A DNA stretch of 34,619 nucleotides, taken from the NCBI GenBank assembly GCA_020049855.1, contig JAGVLJ010000037.1, positions 1 through 34,619 of the forward strand. Direction: 5' to 3'. The notes under the pieces were generated by a model. It was not told the origin of the DNA and ran no database searches. It was given only the letters and a program-made list of their open reading frames with translations. Below are positions 1 to 8,003 of the stretch, one piece after another; the first letter of the stretch is position 1; every line of letters begins with the position of its first letter. Both the position numbers and the translations under genes were made by a program. The stretch is from Bacteroidia bacterium (GTDB lineage: Bacteria; Bacteroidota; Bacteroidia; UKL13-3).

Positions 1-2069
1 TTGCCTGTTGGATCTACTCCGTACAATCCTATCCCCAAGCGCACCATGTCTAATTGCGCTTCAGGGAAACGGGCAATACCACCCGAGTTGAGAATATGGC
101 GCAATATAGGGTAGTCAAAACCGTTTAAAATATATTCGCTCATTTGCATAAACCGATTGATTTGTTCACGCGTAAAATCATCGTGTACCTTTTCATCGCT
201 GGCAGCCAGATGGGCAAACACCGAGCGTACGATAATGTTCGGATATTTTTTCAGTTCGGCAATGAGTGTACTCAGTTCTTTTTCATCAAAGCCCAACCTA
301 CGCATGCCGGTGTCAATTTCAATGTGGATGCCAATTTCGACACCTTCAATGTGTTCAATCAAATCGCGCAGGATAAAAAAATTGTAAATCTCCGGTTCCA
401 GTTGGTGTTCGGCAATGTTAAAAAAACTTCCCGGCTCGGGGTTCATCACCATAATGGGAAGTTTGATGCCTGCATTTCGCAGGGCAATACCTTCATCGGC
501 ATACGCCACACTTAAATAGTTTACGCGGTGATATTCGAGGGCTTTAGCAATTTCGTGGGTGCCGCTGCCATACGAAAAAGCTTTCACCATAGCCATAAGT
601 TTGGTTGTTGGTTTTAGCAGCTTGCGATAAACGTTTAGGTTATGTACAAGGGCGTTTAAGTTTATCTCCATTACCGTAGCGTGGATTTTACTTTCCAGCA
701 GGCGGCTTATTTTCTCAAACTCAAAAGTACGTGCCCCTTTAATTAAAATAATTTCATCCTGAAAACCGAAGCTGCTGAAATTTTCCATGAGGTGAGCCGT
801 GTTGAAGAAAAATTTCTTCGTCATGGAGAATTTCTGGTACTGCTGGCAGATATCTTTCCCTACGCCAATAATTTGTTGAATACCGCCCTCGCGCACCATT
901 GCAGCTACCTGAGTGTACAATTCATCTTTACCAATTCCGCTCTCCAGAATGTCGGAAAGGATAATGGTTTTGCGCTCGTGCTGGGTTTGCTGGTTTAAAA
1001 AGTCGAGGGCAATTTTTAACGATTGTAAATCGGAGTTATATGTGTCGTTGATAATGGTACAATTATGAATGCCCTCTCGCATTTGTAAGCGCATTTCTAC
1101 AGGGTGCAACTGTTCAAAACGTTTCAGCATTTCGGGGCTTAACCGTTCAATGGCCAGCAGGTAACACACACAGGTGAGGGCATTTTGAACAGATGCCTCA
1201 TCGGTGAAAGGAATCGTAAATGAAAAATCGGTTGCCCTGTAGGTAAATTTAATTTCGGTGCGATGTGTCGTGCGAAGAATTTCTTTGGCAAAAATGGTAG
1301 CTGTTTCTTTTACCGACCAACTGATGCCCTTAGTGAGCGGATATCGCTCAAACAATTCGTGTGCCTTATGTTTTACCTCCGGCTGGTCTTTGCAATAAAT
1401 CACCACATCGCAATCGGCAAATAGCTTAAATTTTTCGCTAAGTTTTTGTTCCTTGTTTTCAAAACCTTCATCGTGGGCTGAACCCAGATTGGTAAAAATG
1501 CCGATAGTAGGTTTTATCACTTTCGCAAGCCGTTCCATTTCGTTAGGTTTTGAAATGCCTGCTTCAAACAGGGCAAGTGTATTCTCGCTGCGCAGTTGCC
1601 AAACCGAAAGAGGAACTCCTATTTGTGAATTGTAACTTTTAGGACTGCGAACCAACGTAAACTCGTCTTTGAGCAGTTGATACAGCCATTCTTTTACTAT
1701 GGTTTTTCCATTACTTCCGGTGATGGCCGTAACAGGCAGCGAAAACTGCTGGCGGTGAAATGCAGCAAGTGCTTGCAACGCAACGAGGGTGTCCTGTACA
1801 ACCAGAACCGAGCAACCCGTAAACTGAATCGGGAAACTGTAGTCGGATCCAATAACAAAATTGCGAACCCCGGCCTGATACAATTGGTCAATATACTTGT
1901 GTCCGTCATTACGTTCGCTGCTTAATGCAAAAAACAACGTGCTTTCTGCCTGCGTAAGCCTGCGGCTATCGGTGAGCAGGTGGCTAATCAGGTGATCACT
2001 GTCGGCTGCCAATATGCGTGCGTGCAGTATAGTGGCTATGCGATGGGCGGTGTAATGCGGAAATGTCAT
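1..2069 (-). CDS. murF-alr: MurF-alanine racemase fusion (3' end outside window)
   Basis: Two-domain cell-wall enzyme. The N-terminal part is UDP-N-acetylmuramoyl-tripeptide:D-Ala-D-Ala ligase (cytoplasmic step of peptidoglycan synthesis) and the C-terminal part is alanine racemase, which supplies the D-Ala. I read it by translating the minus strand from ATG 2069; the frame stays open to the left edge (about 689 residues seen). The MurF ATP loop ITGSNGKT lies near residues 115-122 and INDTYNSD matches the usual INDxYN(A/S) motif. The racemase starts near residue 465 with INLNALVHNL, the PLP lysine is in MVKAFSYGSG (about K496), and the visible part ends in RLGIGLYGVDPTG. About 130 C-terminal residues are missing beyond the edge. 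This fusion is common in Bacteroidota. A -7 promoter box lies 14 nt before the ATG, so it seems transcribed separately from the MFS gene upstream. Confidence 0.95.
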   Translation of the reverse strand, partial: MTFPHYTAHRIATILHARILAADSDHLISHLLTDSRRLTQAESTLFFALSSERNDGHKYIDQLYQAGVRNFVIGSDYSFPIQFTGCSVLVVQDTLVALQALAAFHRQQFSLPVTAITGSNGKTIVKEWLYQLLKDEFTLVRSPKSYNSQIGVPLSVWQLRSENTLALFEAGISKPNEMERLAKVIKPTIGIFTNLGSAHDEGFENKEQKLSEKFKLFADCDVVIYCKDQPEVKHKAHELFERYPLTKGISWSVKETATIFAKEILRTTHRTEIKFTYRATDFSFTIPFTDEASVQNALTCVCYLLAIERLSPEMLKRFEQLHPVEMRLQMREGIHNCTIINDTYNSDLQSLKIALDFLNQQTQHERKTIILSDILESGIGKDELYTQVAAMVREGGIQQIIGVGKDICQQYQKFSMTKKFFFNTAHLMENFSSFGFQDEIILIKGARTFEFEKISRLLESKIHATVMEINLNALVHNLNVYRKLLKPTTKLMAMVKAFSYGSGTHEIAKALEYHRVNYLSVAYADEGIALRNAGIKLPIMVMNPEPGSFFNIAEHQLEPEIYNFFILRDLIEHIEGVEIGIHIEIDTGMRRLGFDEKELSTLIAELKKYPNIIVRSVFAHLAASDEKVHDDFTREQINRFMQMSEYILNGFDYPILRHILNSGGIARFPEAQLDMVRLGIGLYGVDPTG

Positions 2070-2083
2070 GTTATTATCAGGTA

Positions 2084-2091
2084 CAAAACTA
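2084..2091 (-). promoter_or_regulatory. -7 box of murF-alr
   Basis: The minus strand reads TAGTTTTG, a perfect match to the Bacteroidota -7 consensus TAnnTTTG, 14 nt before the murF-alr ATG and inside the 50-nt gap after the MFS stop codon. No good -33 TTTG is seen at the usual spacing. Confidence 0.5.
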
Positions 2092-2119
2092 CGTGAATTG
2101 CCTTAATAAACATGACCTG

Positions 2120-3391
2120 TTATGCACCATTCAATTCTGGCTTGTGTTCCTTATTCAACAGCAGCACTAAACCCGACACCAGCGCAAAGGTGGCCAGTAT
2201 GGTATAGGCATACGTCATATTGGAGTCTTGCTGAAAAAAAGCTAACGAGAAAATAAAAATAAACACGGAGCGGGTAGCTACATTTGCCAGATTGAACATG
2301 CTGTTTACGCGCCCGATCAATTCATTGGGCACATGATTAAAAATATAGGTGAGTCGCAATACCCTGATGCCTGCATTGGTAAAACCCAGAATCACGGATA
2401 CGGTGTATAAAATTAAAATCGACCGACTGTCAGCACACCAGTAAAAAATAGCAGCGGTAATAAACGTAAGTACAATTACACCGGTGCGTGTTTGTTTTAC
2501 TTTAAATAATTTTGCTACAAACAAACCTGCCAGCACGGCACCTGCTGCATAAATAGTATCGGCAATGGCAAATACACTTCCTTTTTCGTGCAGGTGTTTG
2601 CCCACATAGCCCGGTAATACGGCATGTATTTCAACAATAAGCATGGCAAATACCGAGTACGAAAAAAGACCGAATAACAACACATGCACGTGGTTTTTGA
2701 GAAAAGCAAAACCCGAAGTGATGCGTTTAATTACCGAACCATATTCAATCAATGGCTCTTTGAGCGGTTCATATTTCATAAAAACAATAAGCAGACAGGC
2801 TATAAAATAAGTTGCCGCATCTATGGCAAATATTTTTTCAATGGGCCACTGTTCTATGCTAAAAGGAATAACAAAGTGCAGGCCGCCTAAGTAAAAATCA
2901 AGGTTGGTGGTTATGCCTTCCAGCAGCAGGGCGGCTAATCCCCCCGAAAGGATGGAAACCGTTTGCCCTACTACTTCAATATTGGAATTTACTTTTTGGT
3001 AATTATTTTTTTCGCTCAGTTGCTGGCTCATGGCATACAATGCCGGGTAATGAATATTGTAATTGAGCATGGTAACGGCAAATACCAGCACAATGCTGAG
3101 GTTATTGACACCGCTGGTATATCCCTGCCACGATGACCAGCCTACCAATAGGCCGCAAACTACATTCAGTAACAGAAAAACATATTTGCGGTTAAAGCGG
3201 TCAATTAACGCACCGGCATACAGCCCCCAGAAAAGCGTAATGATAGTAATTACCCCATACGAGAAATTAAAAAAACCACTTTGTTGGGTGCGGGTAAAAT
3301 ACCACGGAATAGCCAACATGCTGATGCCCTGCGAAAATCCCGAAACGGCATTGGCAGTGAGTAATAAACGCAACGAGTGGCGATTTTGCAT
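2120..3391 (-). CDS. MFS transporter, exporter-like
   Basis: Major facilitator superfamily membrane transporter of 423 residues with about 12 hydrophobic segments, resembling the EntS/MFS_3-type exporter group. The loop between helices 2 and 3 carries a motif-A-like stretch, GALIDRFNRKYV. The substrate cannot be told from sequence. I start at ATG 3391 (MQNRHSL); a longer reading from a TTG at 3403 would begin inside the promoter box TACTTTTG at 3401-3408, so it is unlikely. The gene is divergent from recX with 60 nt between starts. It ends in a short cytoplasmic tail (LLNKEHKPELNGA). The next gene on the strand, murF-alr, has its own promoter box, so this may be a single-gene unit. Confidence 0.85.
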   Translation of the reverse strand: MQNRHSLRLLLTANAVSGFSQGISMLAIPWYFTRTQQSGFFNFSYGVITIITLFWGLYAGALIDRFNRKYVFLLLNVVCGLLVGWSSWQGYTSGVNNLSIVLVFAVTMLNYNIHYPALYAMSQQLSEKNNYQKVNSNIEVVGQTVSILSGGLAALLLEGITTNLDFYLGGLHFVIPFSIEQWPIEKIFAIDAATYFIACLLIVFMKYEPLKEPLIEYGSVIKRITSGFAFLKNHVHVLLFGLFSYSVFAMLIVEIHAVLPGYVGKHLHEKGSVFAIADTIYAAGAVLAGLFVAKLFKVKQTRTGVIVLTFITAAIFYWCADSRSILILYTVSVILGFTNAGIRVLRLTYIFNHVPNELIGRVNSMFNLANVATRSVFIFIFSLAFFQQDSNMTYAYTILATFALVSGLVLLLNKEHKPELNGA

Positions 3392-3400
3392 AAAGGCGTG

Positions 3401-3408
3401 CAAAAGTA
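3401..3408 (-). promoter_or_regulatory. -7 box of MFS gene
   Basis: The minus strand reads TACTTTTG, a perfect TAnnTTTG box, 9 nt before ATG 3391. It decides the start, since the longer ORF's TTG lies within the box. It implies a very short or absent leader. Confidence 0.55.
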
Positions 3409-3451
3409 CTGTTTCCTTTCGCGTTTATAAAATGAGTATTTTGCAAAGGCA

Positions 3452-3928
3452 ATGAAGCAACAAGGCAAAGTGTACACCGTTTCTCAGGCAAAAGATAAGG
3501 CACGTAACTATTGTGCCTATCAGGAGCGGTGTCATCAGGAATTACGGGATAAATTATATGAGTGGGAATTACACACAGGAGAAGTGGAAGAGGTAATAAC
3601 GGCCATGATAGAAGAGGGCTATTTAAATGAGGAACGTTTTGCCAAAATGTTTGCCGGAGGAAAATTCAGGGTGAAACACTGGGGTCGAAATAAAATAAAG
3701 GCTGAATTGAAAGCTCGCAAAATTTCCGATTACTGTATAAAAATAGGGCTGGCCGAAATAGAGGAGGAGGCATATGAACAGATGATGATGAAAGAATTTG
3801 AAAAAAAAATGAAAATGTTGAAGGATCAGAATCAGTTGGTAAAAAACCTTAAGGTGTCTCGCTACCTGATGGCCAAAGGCTTTGAGGCCGAAATGGTTTG
3901 GGAGTATCTTCGTAAAACCTATACTTAA
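3452..3928 (+). CDS. recX: Regulatory protein RecX
   Basis: RecX family protein of 158 residues, expected to bind RecA filaments and limit recombinase activity in the cytoplasm. The RecX three-helix repeats are visible: ARNYCAYQERCHQELRDKL near residues 13-31, the signature MIEEGYLNEERFAKMFAGGK near 50-69, then HWGRNKIKAELKARKIS and a last repeat ending in AKGFEAEMVWEYLRKTY. Length is typical. It is not next to recA here. A degenerate -7 box, TATTTTG, lies 8 nt before the ATG. The ORF ends in Thr-TAA, with 100 nt of AT-rich sequence before the next gene. Confidence 0.88.
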   Translation: MKQQGKVYTVSQAKDKARNYCAYQERCHQELRDKLYEWELHTGEVEEVITAMIEEGYLNEERFAKMFAGGKFRVKHWGRNKIKAELKARKISDYCIKIGLAEIEEEAYEQMMMKEFEKKMKMLKDQNQLVKNLKVSRYLMAKGFEAEMVWEYLRKTYT

Positions 3929-3990
3929 AATAAATTTTCTAAAAGTGGAAAGATTTACATTTTGTATCATCAATTATTTTGCTTTTTGGC

Positions 3991-3998
3991 TAATTTTG
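3991..3998 (+). promoter_or_regulatory. -7 box of fasciclin lipoprotein gene
   Basis: TAATTTTG, a perfect TAnnTTTG match, 30 nt before the ATG at 4029. TTTG copies lie upstream at 3961-3964 and 3978-3981 but at non-ideal spacing for a -33 element. Confidence 0.45.
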
Positions 3999-4028
3999 CT
4001 GCCAATTAAAAAATAAAAGTAAATTATC

Positions 4029-4694
4029 ATGAGAAAAATCGTTTATCCCTTATTCGTAGCCGGAGCATTATTTCTGGCTGCCTGCGGTGGAGAGAAAAAA
4101 GCCGAAGCTACTGCCGAAGCTACCGACTCAACCGTTACTGCATCAACAGAAGAAACCGCACCTGCCCCTGAAGCTTCTGCAGTAGAAGCGGCTCCTGCTG
4201 CCGAGGCTTCTGCACCGGCTACCTCAAGTTCAACCCCGGCTGCTTCTAAAGCAAAGAAATCAGCCCCGGCAGCTGCTCCTACTAAAAAAATCATTGGCAC
4301 CGCAACCGATTTAGGTCGTTTCAGCGAATTAGCTAATGCTATGACCGCAACTGGATTAGGTCAGATTTTAGGTGAAGATGGTCCGTTTGTAATTTTTGCT
4401 CCAAACGATGAAGCATTTGCTAAAATTGACCCTGCTCAAAAAGCTATTTTCTTTAAACCTGAGAACAAACAAAAGCTTATCAACGTAATGAAACTACATG
4501 TTACTAAAGGCCGCAGCACCATCGAAAGCCTGGAAGGAACTAAAGTGGTTACATTTAATGGTAAATTGCTACCAATTAAGAAAACAGCCTCCGGATTTAC
4601 CGTAGGTAAAGCCAATGTAGTAAAAGCTAATATTGCTGCTACCAATGGTATGATTCACGAAATTGATGCAGTATTACTTCCTGCTGACTATTAG
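4029..4694 (+). CDS. Fasciclin (FAS1) domain lipoprotein
   Basis: Probable outer-envelope lipoprotein of 221 residues. The signal peptide ends in a lipobox, ALFLAAC, with the lipidated Cys at 19. Residues about 25-90 form a low-complexity Ala/Glu/Pro/Ser/Lys linker that would hold the domain away from the membrane. Residues about 95-221 are a single FAS1 (beta-Ig-H3/fasciclin) domain, with FSELANAMTATGLGQIL, the H1-type motif FVIFAPNDEAFAKI, LHVTKG and a C-terminal NIAATNGMIHEIDAVLLP matching the H2-type NG.IH.ID.VL. FAS1 domains serve in adhesion or protein interaction; the partner is unknown. It stands alone, with its own promoter box and a strong terminator at 4715-4746. Confidence 0.9.
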   Translation: MRKIVYPLFVAGALFLAACGGEKKAEATAEATDSTVTASTEETAPAPEASAVEAAPAAEASAPATSSSTPAASKAKKSAPAAAPTKKIIGTATDLGRFSELANAMTATGLGQILGEDGPFVIFAPNDEAFAKIDPAQKAIFFKPENKQKLINVMKLHVTKGRSTIESLEGTKVVTFNGKLLPIKKTASGFTVGKANVVKANIAATNGMIHEIDAVLLPADY

Positions 4695-4714
4695 TCGTTA
4701 ATCCCTAAATAAAT

Positions 4715-4746
4715 AAAAAAAGCGCAACTTATACTGCGCTTTTTTT
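4715..4746 (+). terminator. Rho-independent terminator after fasciclin gene
   Basis: An A-rich flank plus AGCGCA, an 8-nt loop, then TGCGCT followed by a run of T. The pairing extends through the A and T runs to about 12 bp, so it could act on both strands. It starts about 20 nt after the stop codon. Confidence 0.85.
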
Positions 4747-4777
4747 ATGGAATAAACTTTTTGCGTCAGGTTTCATT

Positions 4778-4785
4778 TACCTTTG
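4778..4785 (+). promoter_or_regulatory. -7 box of nfu gene
   Basis: TACCTTTG, a perfect TAnnTTTG match, 22 nt before the ATG at 4808. A TTTG at 4760-4763 is closer than usual for a -33 element, so only the -7 part is well supported. Confidence 0.5.
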
Positions 4786-4807
4786 TAGAACCATTCTAAA
4801 TAGAAAT

Positions 4808-5380
4808 ATGAGCGAATTGCAACAAATACTTACAATTTATACCGAGGCTACCCCTAACCCCGAAACCATGAAATACGTGGTCAGCAAAATGATTTTGCCG
4901 GGCGAGAGTGCCGATTTTCCAACCCGCGAAAGTGCACAAACTTCTCCCTTGGCCAAAAAACTGTTTGAATTCAGTTTTGTAGAAGGGGTGTTCATCATGA
5001 ACAATTTTGTAACGGTAACCAAAAACAAAACTGTCGACTGGTTTGATATCAACCCAATGTTGAAGGAATTCATTAAAAGTTTTGTGGAATCAGATGAACA
5101 GGCCGTACTAAAGCCCGACACACAGGATATGTATGACGAAAATGATCCGGAAGTCGTGCAAAAGATAAAAGAGTTGCTGGAGACACACGTAAAGCCTGCC
5201 GTTGAAATGGATGGTGGTGCCATATCATTTAAATCATATGATCAGGGTAAAGTAACCGTAACCCTCAAAGGCTCTTGCAGCGGTTGCCCCTCATCAACCA
5301 TTACACTCAAAGCCGGTATTGAAGGATTGCTTAAGCGCATGATACCCGAAGTAACCGAAGTGGTTGCCGAGGCGATGTAA
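4808..5380 (+). CDS. Nfu-type Fe-S cluster scaffold/carrier
   Basis: NifU-like protein of 190 residues that would carry Fe-S clusters to apoproteins in the cytoplasm. Residues about 9-95 form an Nfu N-terminal domain (TEATPNPETMKYV and FEFSFVEGVFIMNNFVTVTK). Residues about 113-190 form the NifU C-terminal domain, with PAVEMDGGAISF and the cluster-binding CxxC in GSCSGCPSS (C157 and C160). This two-domain arrangement is that of mitochondrial NFU1 and its bacterial counterparts. It is monocistronic, with a promoter box upstream and a strong hairpin downstream. No suf or isc genes are in the window. Confidence 0.92.
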   Translation: MSELQQILTIYTEATPNPETMKYVVSKMILPGESADFPTRESAQTSPLAKKLFEFSFVEGVFIMNNFVTVTKNKTVDWFDINPMLKEFIKSFVESDEQAVLKPDTQDMYDENDPEVVQKIKELLETHVKPAVEMDGGAISFKSYDQGKVTVTLKGSCSGCPSSTITLKAGIEGLLKRMIPEVTEVVAEAM

Positions 5381-5398
5381 TAAATTATAGCTAAACGG

Positions 5399-5440
5399 AT
5401 ACAGAAAAGGGGGGGCTGATGAGGCTCCCCTTTTCTGTAT
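5399..5440. terminator. Hairpin terminator after nfu gene
   Basis: A perfect 14-bp inverted repeat pairs 5399-5412 with 5427-5440 around a 14-nt loop; the arms are rich in A4G4/C4T4. It starts 18 nt after the nfu stop codon. The T run lies within the stem arm, so it may work on both strands. Confidence 0.75.
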
Positions 5441-5460
5441 AATTGGAGACTGTCTTTTCC

Positions 5461-5481
5461 TAAACCGAGATTATGCAATAG
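5461..5481 (+). repeat. Left terminal inverted repeat of IS1380 remnant
   Basis: Shares the core AGATTATGCA with the reverse complement of the right end; 18 of 21 positions are identical without gaps. Confidence 0.75.
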
Positions 5482-5534
5482 CCTAAATTTGAAATCAGGA
5501 AATTAAAGATACACATGAAACAAACACAACCAAA

Positions 5535-6218
5535 ATGGTGAAAAAAATACAAGTAGCATTTATGTATCGATAAAAAAGTAGGCTTGGTAAGAGCTGATAG
5601 TGGATTTTTTGCCAATGATTTTTTGAATTAGTTAGAAACAGAAAACAAAAAAAATTACATCATCGCTGTAAAAATGTATCCAACCATGAAGAGAGAATTG
5701 CAATCACAAAAAACATGGTGGACGGTAAAGGACGGAATGGAGATATGCGAATTTTAATTTCAATCACCCGAATGGAATAAGAAACGAAGAATAATCGCAG
5801 TGCGAAAATATCGTTAAAGCATTTATGTCACCAATCTTGATTTACCTGCCCAACAAATATGGCTCTCAGCTACAAAGACAGATACGATGCAGAAAACCGC
5901 ATCAAAGAACTAAAATATGATTTTGGTTTAGAAAGTTTTTGCATGGAAAAATTTTGGGCAACCGAGGCAGCATTTCGCAGCATAATGATAGCCTACAACC
6001 TGATGAGTTTGTTTAGACAGGGAGTTTTGAAAAGCAAGTCCCAAGCCACTTTGAGCACACTTCGGTTCAAATGCTTTGCAGCAGGAAGTTGGATAAGTAA
6101 ACACGCAGGAAAAACAACTCTTAACATATCGGCAATAGGTGAAAAACGAAAATGGCTGGATGGATTATTTGACATAGTCAAACAAAATCACAAATCATTC
6201 TACTTTTCTAATGCATAA
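5535..6218 (+). pseudogene. IS1380-family transposase, broken
   Basis: A degraded transposase. From 5578 one frame reads GLVRADSGFFANDFLN, stop, LETENKKNYIIAVKMYP and so on to WWTVKDGMEICEF, stop, FQSPEWNKKRRIIAVRKYR, stop, then IYVTNLDLPAQQIW. The three in-frame stops are TAG 5629, TAA 5755 and TAA 5815. A frameshift at about 5863-5870 moves to the frame that reads SYKDRYDAENRIKELKYDFG, and from there it is open to 6218. The phrases RADSGFF, NYIIAVKMYP and DAENRIKELKYDFG are typical of the catalytic core and C-terminus of IS1380 transposases. A possible N-terminal scrap, MVKKIQVAF, starts at 5535, suggesting an internal deletion between it and 5578. The longest open piece is 5859-6218. Confidence 0.85.
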
Positions 6219-6228
6219 TCTGGGTTAA
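6208..6228 (-). repeat. Right terminal inverted repeat of IS1380 remnant
   Basis: Reverse complement of the left end with 3 mismatches in 21. It overlaps the transposase stop codon (TAA 6216-6218), which is a common layout for compact IS ends. Confidence 0.75.
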
Positions 6229-6713
6229 ATATTTGCGGGGTATTATTATAAGGAAAAACACAGCGGTCAAGATTTGCTTCAATATAAAAGTCAGCAGGGT
6301 TTACATTCGTAATAAAAAAAATTCAGCCAGCCAGCAATAATTGCTATACAGTCCTTCGGCTCAAAGCTTATTTACTACTGCTATACCTTCAAAGCGGTTT
6401 TCTTCTATGCCAAAAGGAAACCTCCCACCTTGACATACATTTTTTTGTGATTTACAGGTAAAACTTACAGGGCGAACCAACGTGCGCGAAAGGGTTAAAT
6501 CTCTGGCCAGACTGGCTTGGGTTTCGGCAGGATAAATATGTACGTTTTCGGAGAGAGAAATTGAAATTCCATTACAATCACGGTAAATCCCTAGTATTAT
6601 TTTAAAACTGTCCTTGCTCAGCGTTTTGATTTTTATATAACTGCCGGCCATGTGCTAGCCGAAAATGATATGAACAAGAGAAGGTAGAGAGCTATACGCT
6701 TTAGTGTTTTCAT
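6229..6713 (-). pseudogene. Remnant of a secreted Bacteroidota surface protein
   Basis: N-terminal debris of a large secreted protein. From ATG 6713 the minus strand encodes a signal peptide (MKTLKRIALYLLLFISFSAS). A frameshift near 6650 then leads into the frame reading MAGSYIKIKTLSKDSFKIIL, followed by GIYRDCNGI. After an in-frame TGA (6361-6363) it goes on as AEGLYSNYCWLAEFF. A second frameshift at an A8 run (6314-6321, + strand) gives FITNVNPADFYIEANLDRC and then NNTPQIFNP, and the IS1380 end cuts it off. The pattern YRDCNG, later ITN-NP-x-x-FYIEA and NN-P-x-F-NP, is what I recall from the N-terminal region of long gliding-motility/PKD-type secreted proteins of Bacteroidota. The remaining coding region is absent on the other side of the IS. 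The family assignment is from memory of motifs. Confidence 0.65.
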
Positions 6714-6816
6714 GCTGGGCTTATTAATTGGTAGTTAGAGCGAAAGGGCAAATTACTGTTTTATACCAGCAATATTCTACCGTAGATTGGTTAACTGAAA
6801 ACGGTTGCAGAAAAAA

Positions 6817-7890
6817 TTATGCCCTTGCGGCAGCCTTCAAATGGTGAACATGCGAACGCACAGCTGCCATAAAGGTTGGATATTCATTGTAAGTAATGCC
6901 AAATTCTTTACAGGTTTCGCGTACAAACCGGCTGATGGCCGGATAATGCACATGGCTTATTTTTGGAAACAGGTGATGCTCCACCTGAAAGTTAAGTCCA
7001 CCGGTGAACCAGCGCAAAAAAGCGCTTTTAGTTGAAAAATTCACTGTTGTTTTAACCTGGTGCACGGCCCACTCTTCTTCAATTTTATTGTTTGCTGGAT
7101 TTGGTTCAGGAAATTCAGCCGATTCAACCACATGTGCCAGTTGAAACACCACACTAATGGTTAGTCCGCATACAAAAATAATAATGGCGTATCCGGTAAG
7201 TGTTGCACCCACACCGGCAGCCATCATAGGTACTACCAGTGCAATGAAAATGTAAAATAATTTGGTAGCCCAAAATCCAATATGCTCTTTTATCTCCATT
7301 TTACGCACAGGTACAGTTCCTATTTTGCGACTGAAATATTTTTGAAAATCCATCCAAAATACCCAGAAGAAATACGTAGTGCCGTAAAGAATTACCCAGT
7401 ACACATGCTGGAATTTATGAAACCAGTATTTGGGTTGTTGATCACTTACACGGAAAAAGGGCTTAATGTCAATATCGTCATCCATTCCATCAATATTAGT
7501 GTATGAGTGATGTAGAATATTGTGTTTAATCTTCCACATATAGCTGCTGCCACCCATAAAATTTAAACTGATGGCCATTAGCTCGTTTACTACTTTGTTT
7601 TTTGAATAACTTCCGTGTGCGCCATCGTGCATAATATTAAAACCCATGGCAGCCATGGTGAATCCAAGTGTCACACAAAGAACAGCAGCCAGCCATGCCT
7701 GAGGGGTAAAAAACACGAGTGTAATATAAAGGGTAAGAGCCATCACAGCAAGGGTAATGGTTTTGCTGTACAGACTAAAATTACCGGTAGGTTCTATTTT
7801 GTTGGAGGTAAAATAATTTTCTACTTTCGCTTTAAGCGAATCGAAAAATGGACTGTATTTGTTGTTGAACGTAATGCGTTGTGCGGCCAT
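6817..7890 (-). CDS. Membrane fatty acid (acyl-CoA) desaturase
   Basis: Integral-membrane di-iron desaturase of 357 residues that would insert a double bond into acyl chains of membrane lipids. All three histidine boxes are seen: HDGAH, HNILHH and QVEHH. The Q in the third box marks the front-end/linoleoyl-CoA desaturase-like group. Hydrophobic segments pair up between the boxes as expected. I start at ATG 7890 (MAAQRITFNNKYSPFFDSL); the longer reading from a TTG at 7977 adds 29 residues not typical of the family. The C-terminus, PTFMAAVRSHVHHLKAAARA, matches the tail usual in Bacteroidota homologues. No ferredoxin or cytochrome b5 domain is fused, and the gene stands alone. Confidence 0.9.
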   Translation of the reverse strand: MAAQRITFNNKYSPFFDSLKAKVENYFTSNKIEPTGNFSLYSKTITLAVMALTLYITLVFFTPQAWLAAVLCVTLGFTMAAMGFNIMHDGAHGSYSKNKVVNELMAISLNFMGGSSYMWKIKHNILHHSYTNIDGMDDDIDIKPFFRVSDQQPKYWFHKFQHVYWVILYGTTYFFWVFWMDFQKYFSRKIGTVPVRKMEIKEHIGFWATKLFYIFIALVVPMMAAGVGATLTGYAIIIFVCGLTISVVFQLAHVVESAEFPEPNPANNKIEEEWAVHQVKTTVNFSTKSAFLRWFTGGLNFQVEHHLFPKISHVHYPAISRFVRETCKEFGITYNEYPTFMAAVRSHVHHLKAAARA

Positions 7891-8003
7891 GAAGAAAATT
7901 GATATAAAAATTACGGCTGCAATATCCCGATTTATTTCAAGGAAATCAATGACAATTGTTACACAGGGTTGTGGCAAACATTTTTGAAAACCTTTGTGTT
8001 ACG

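Larger units (their letters stand above)
5461..6228 (+). mobile_element. Remnant IS1380-family insertion sequence
   Basis: A 768-bp element bounded by imperfect terminal inverted repeats (5461-5481 and 6208-6228, 18 of 21 positions matching). It contains only the C-terminal part of an IS1380-type transposase with stops and a frameshift. Intact members of the family are roughly twice as long, so the 5' half of the transposase is deleted. No target-site duplication is evident. It lies between the nfu terminator and a broken secreted-protein gene. The element cannot be active alone. Confidence 0.8.

Noticed and set aside
3391-3403. Longer MFS protein starting at TTG 3403
   Set aside because: The TTG forms part of a perfect -7 promoter box (TACTTTTG), so it would not be transcribed.
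4043-4300. 85-residue Ala-rich ORF opposite the fasciclin gene
   Set aside because: It mirrors the repetitive Ala/Glu linker codons on the other strand and has no independent support.
5409-5415. G7 run as another phase-variable tract
   Set aside because: It belongs to the terminator stem and loop after nfu and is not near a promoter.
7890-7977. N-terminal extension of the desaturase from a TTG at 7977
   Set aside because: It adds 29 residues unlike the family; ATG 7890 gives the usual N-terminus.
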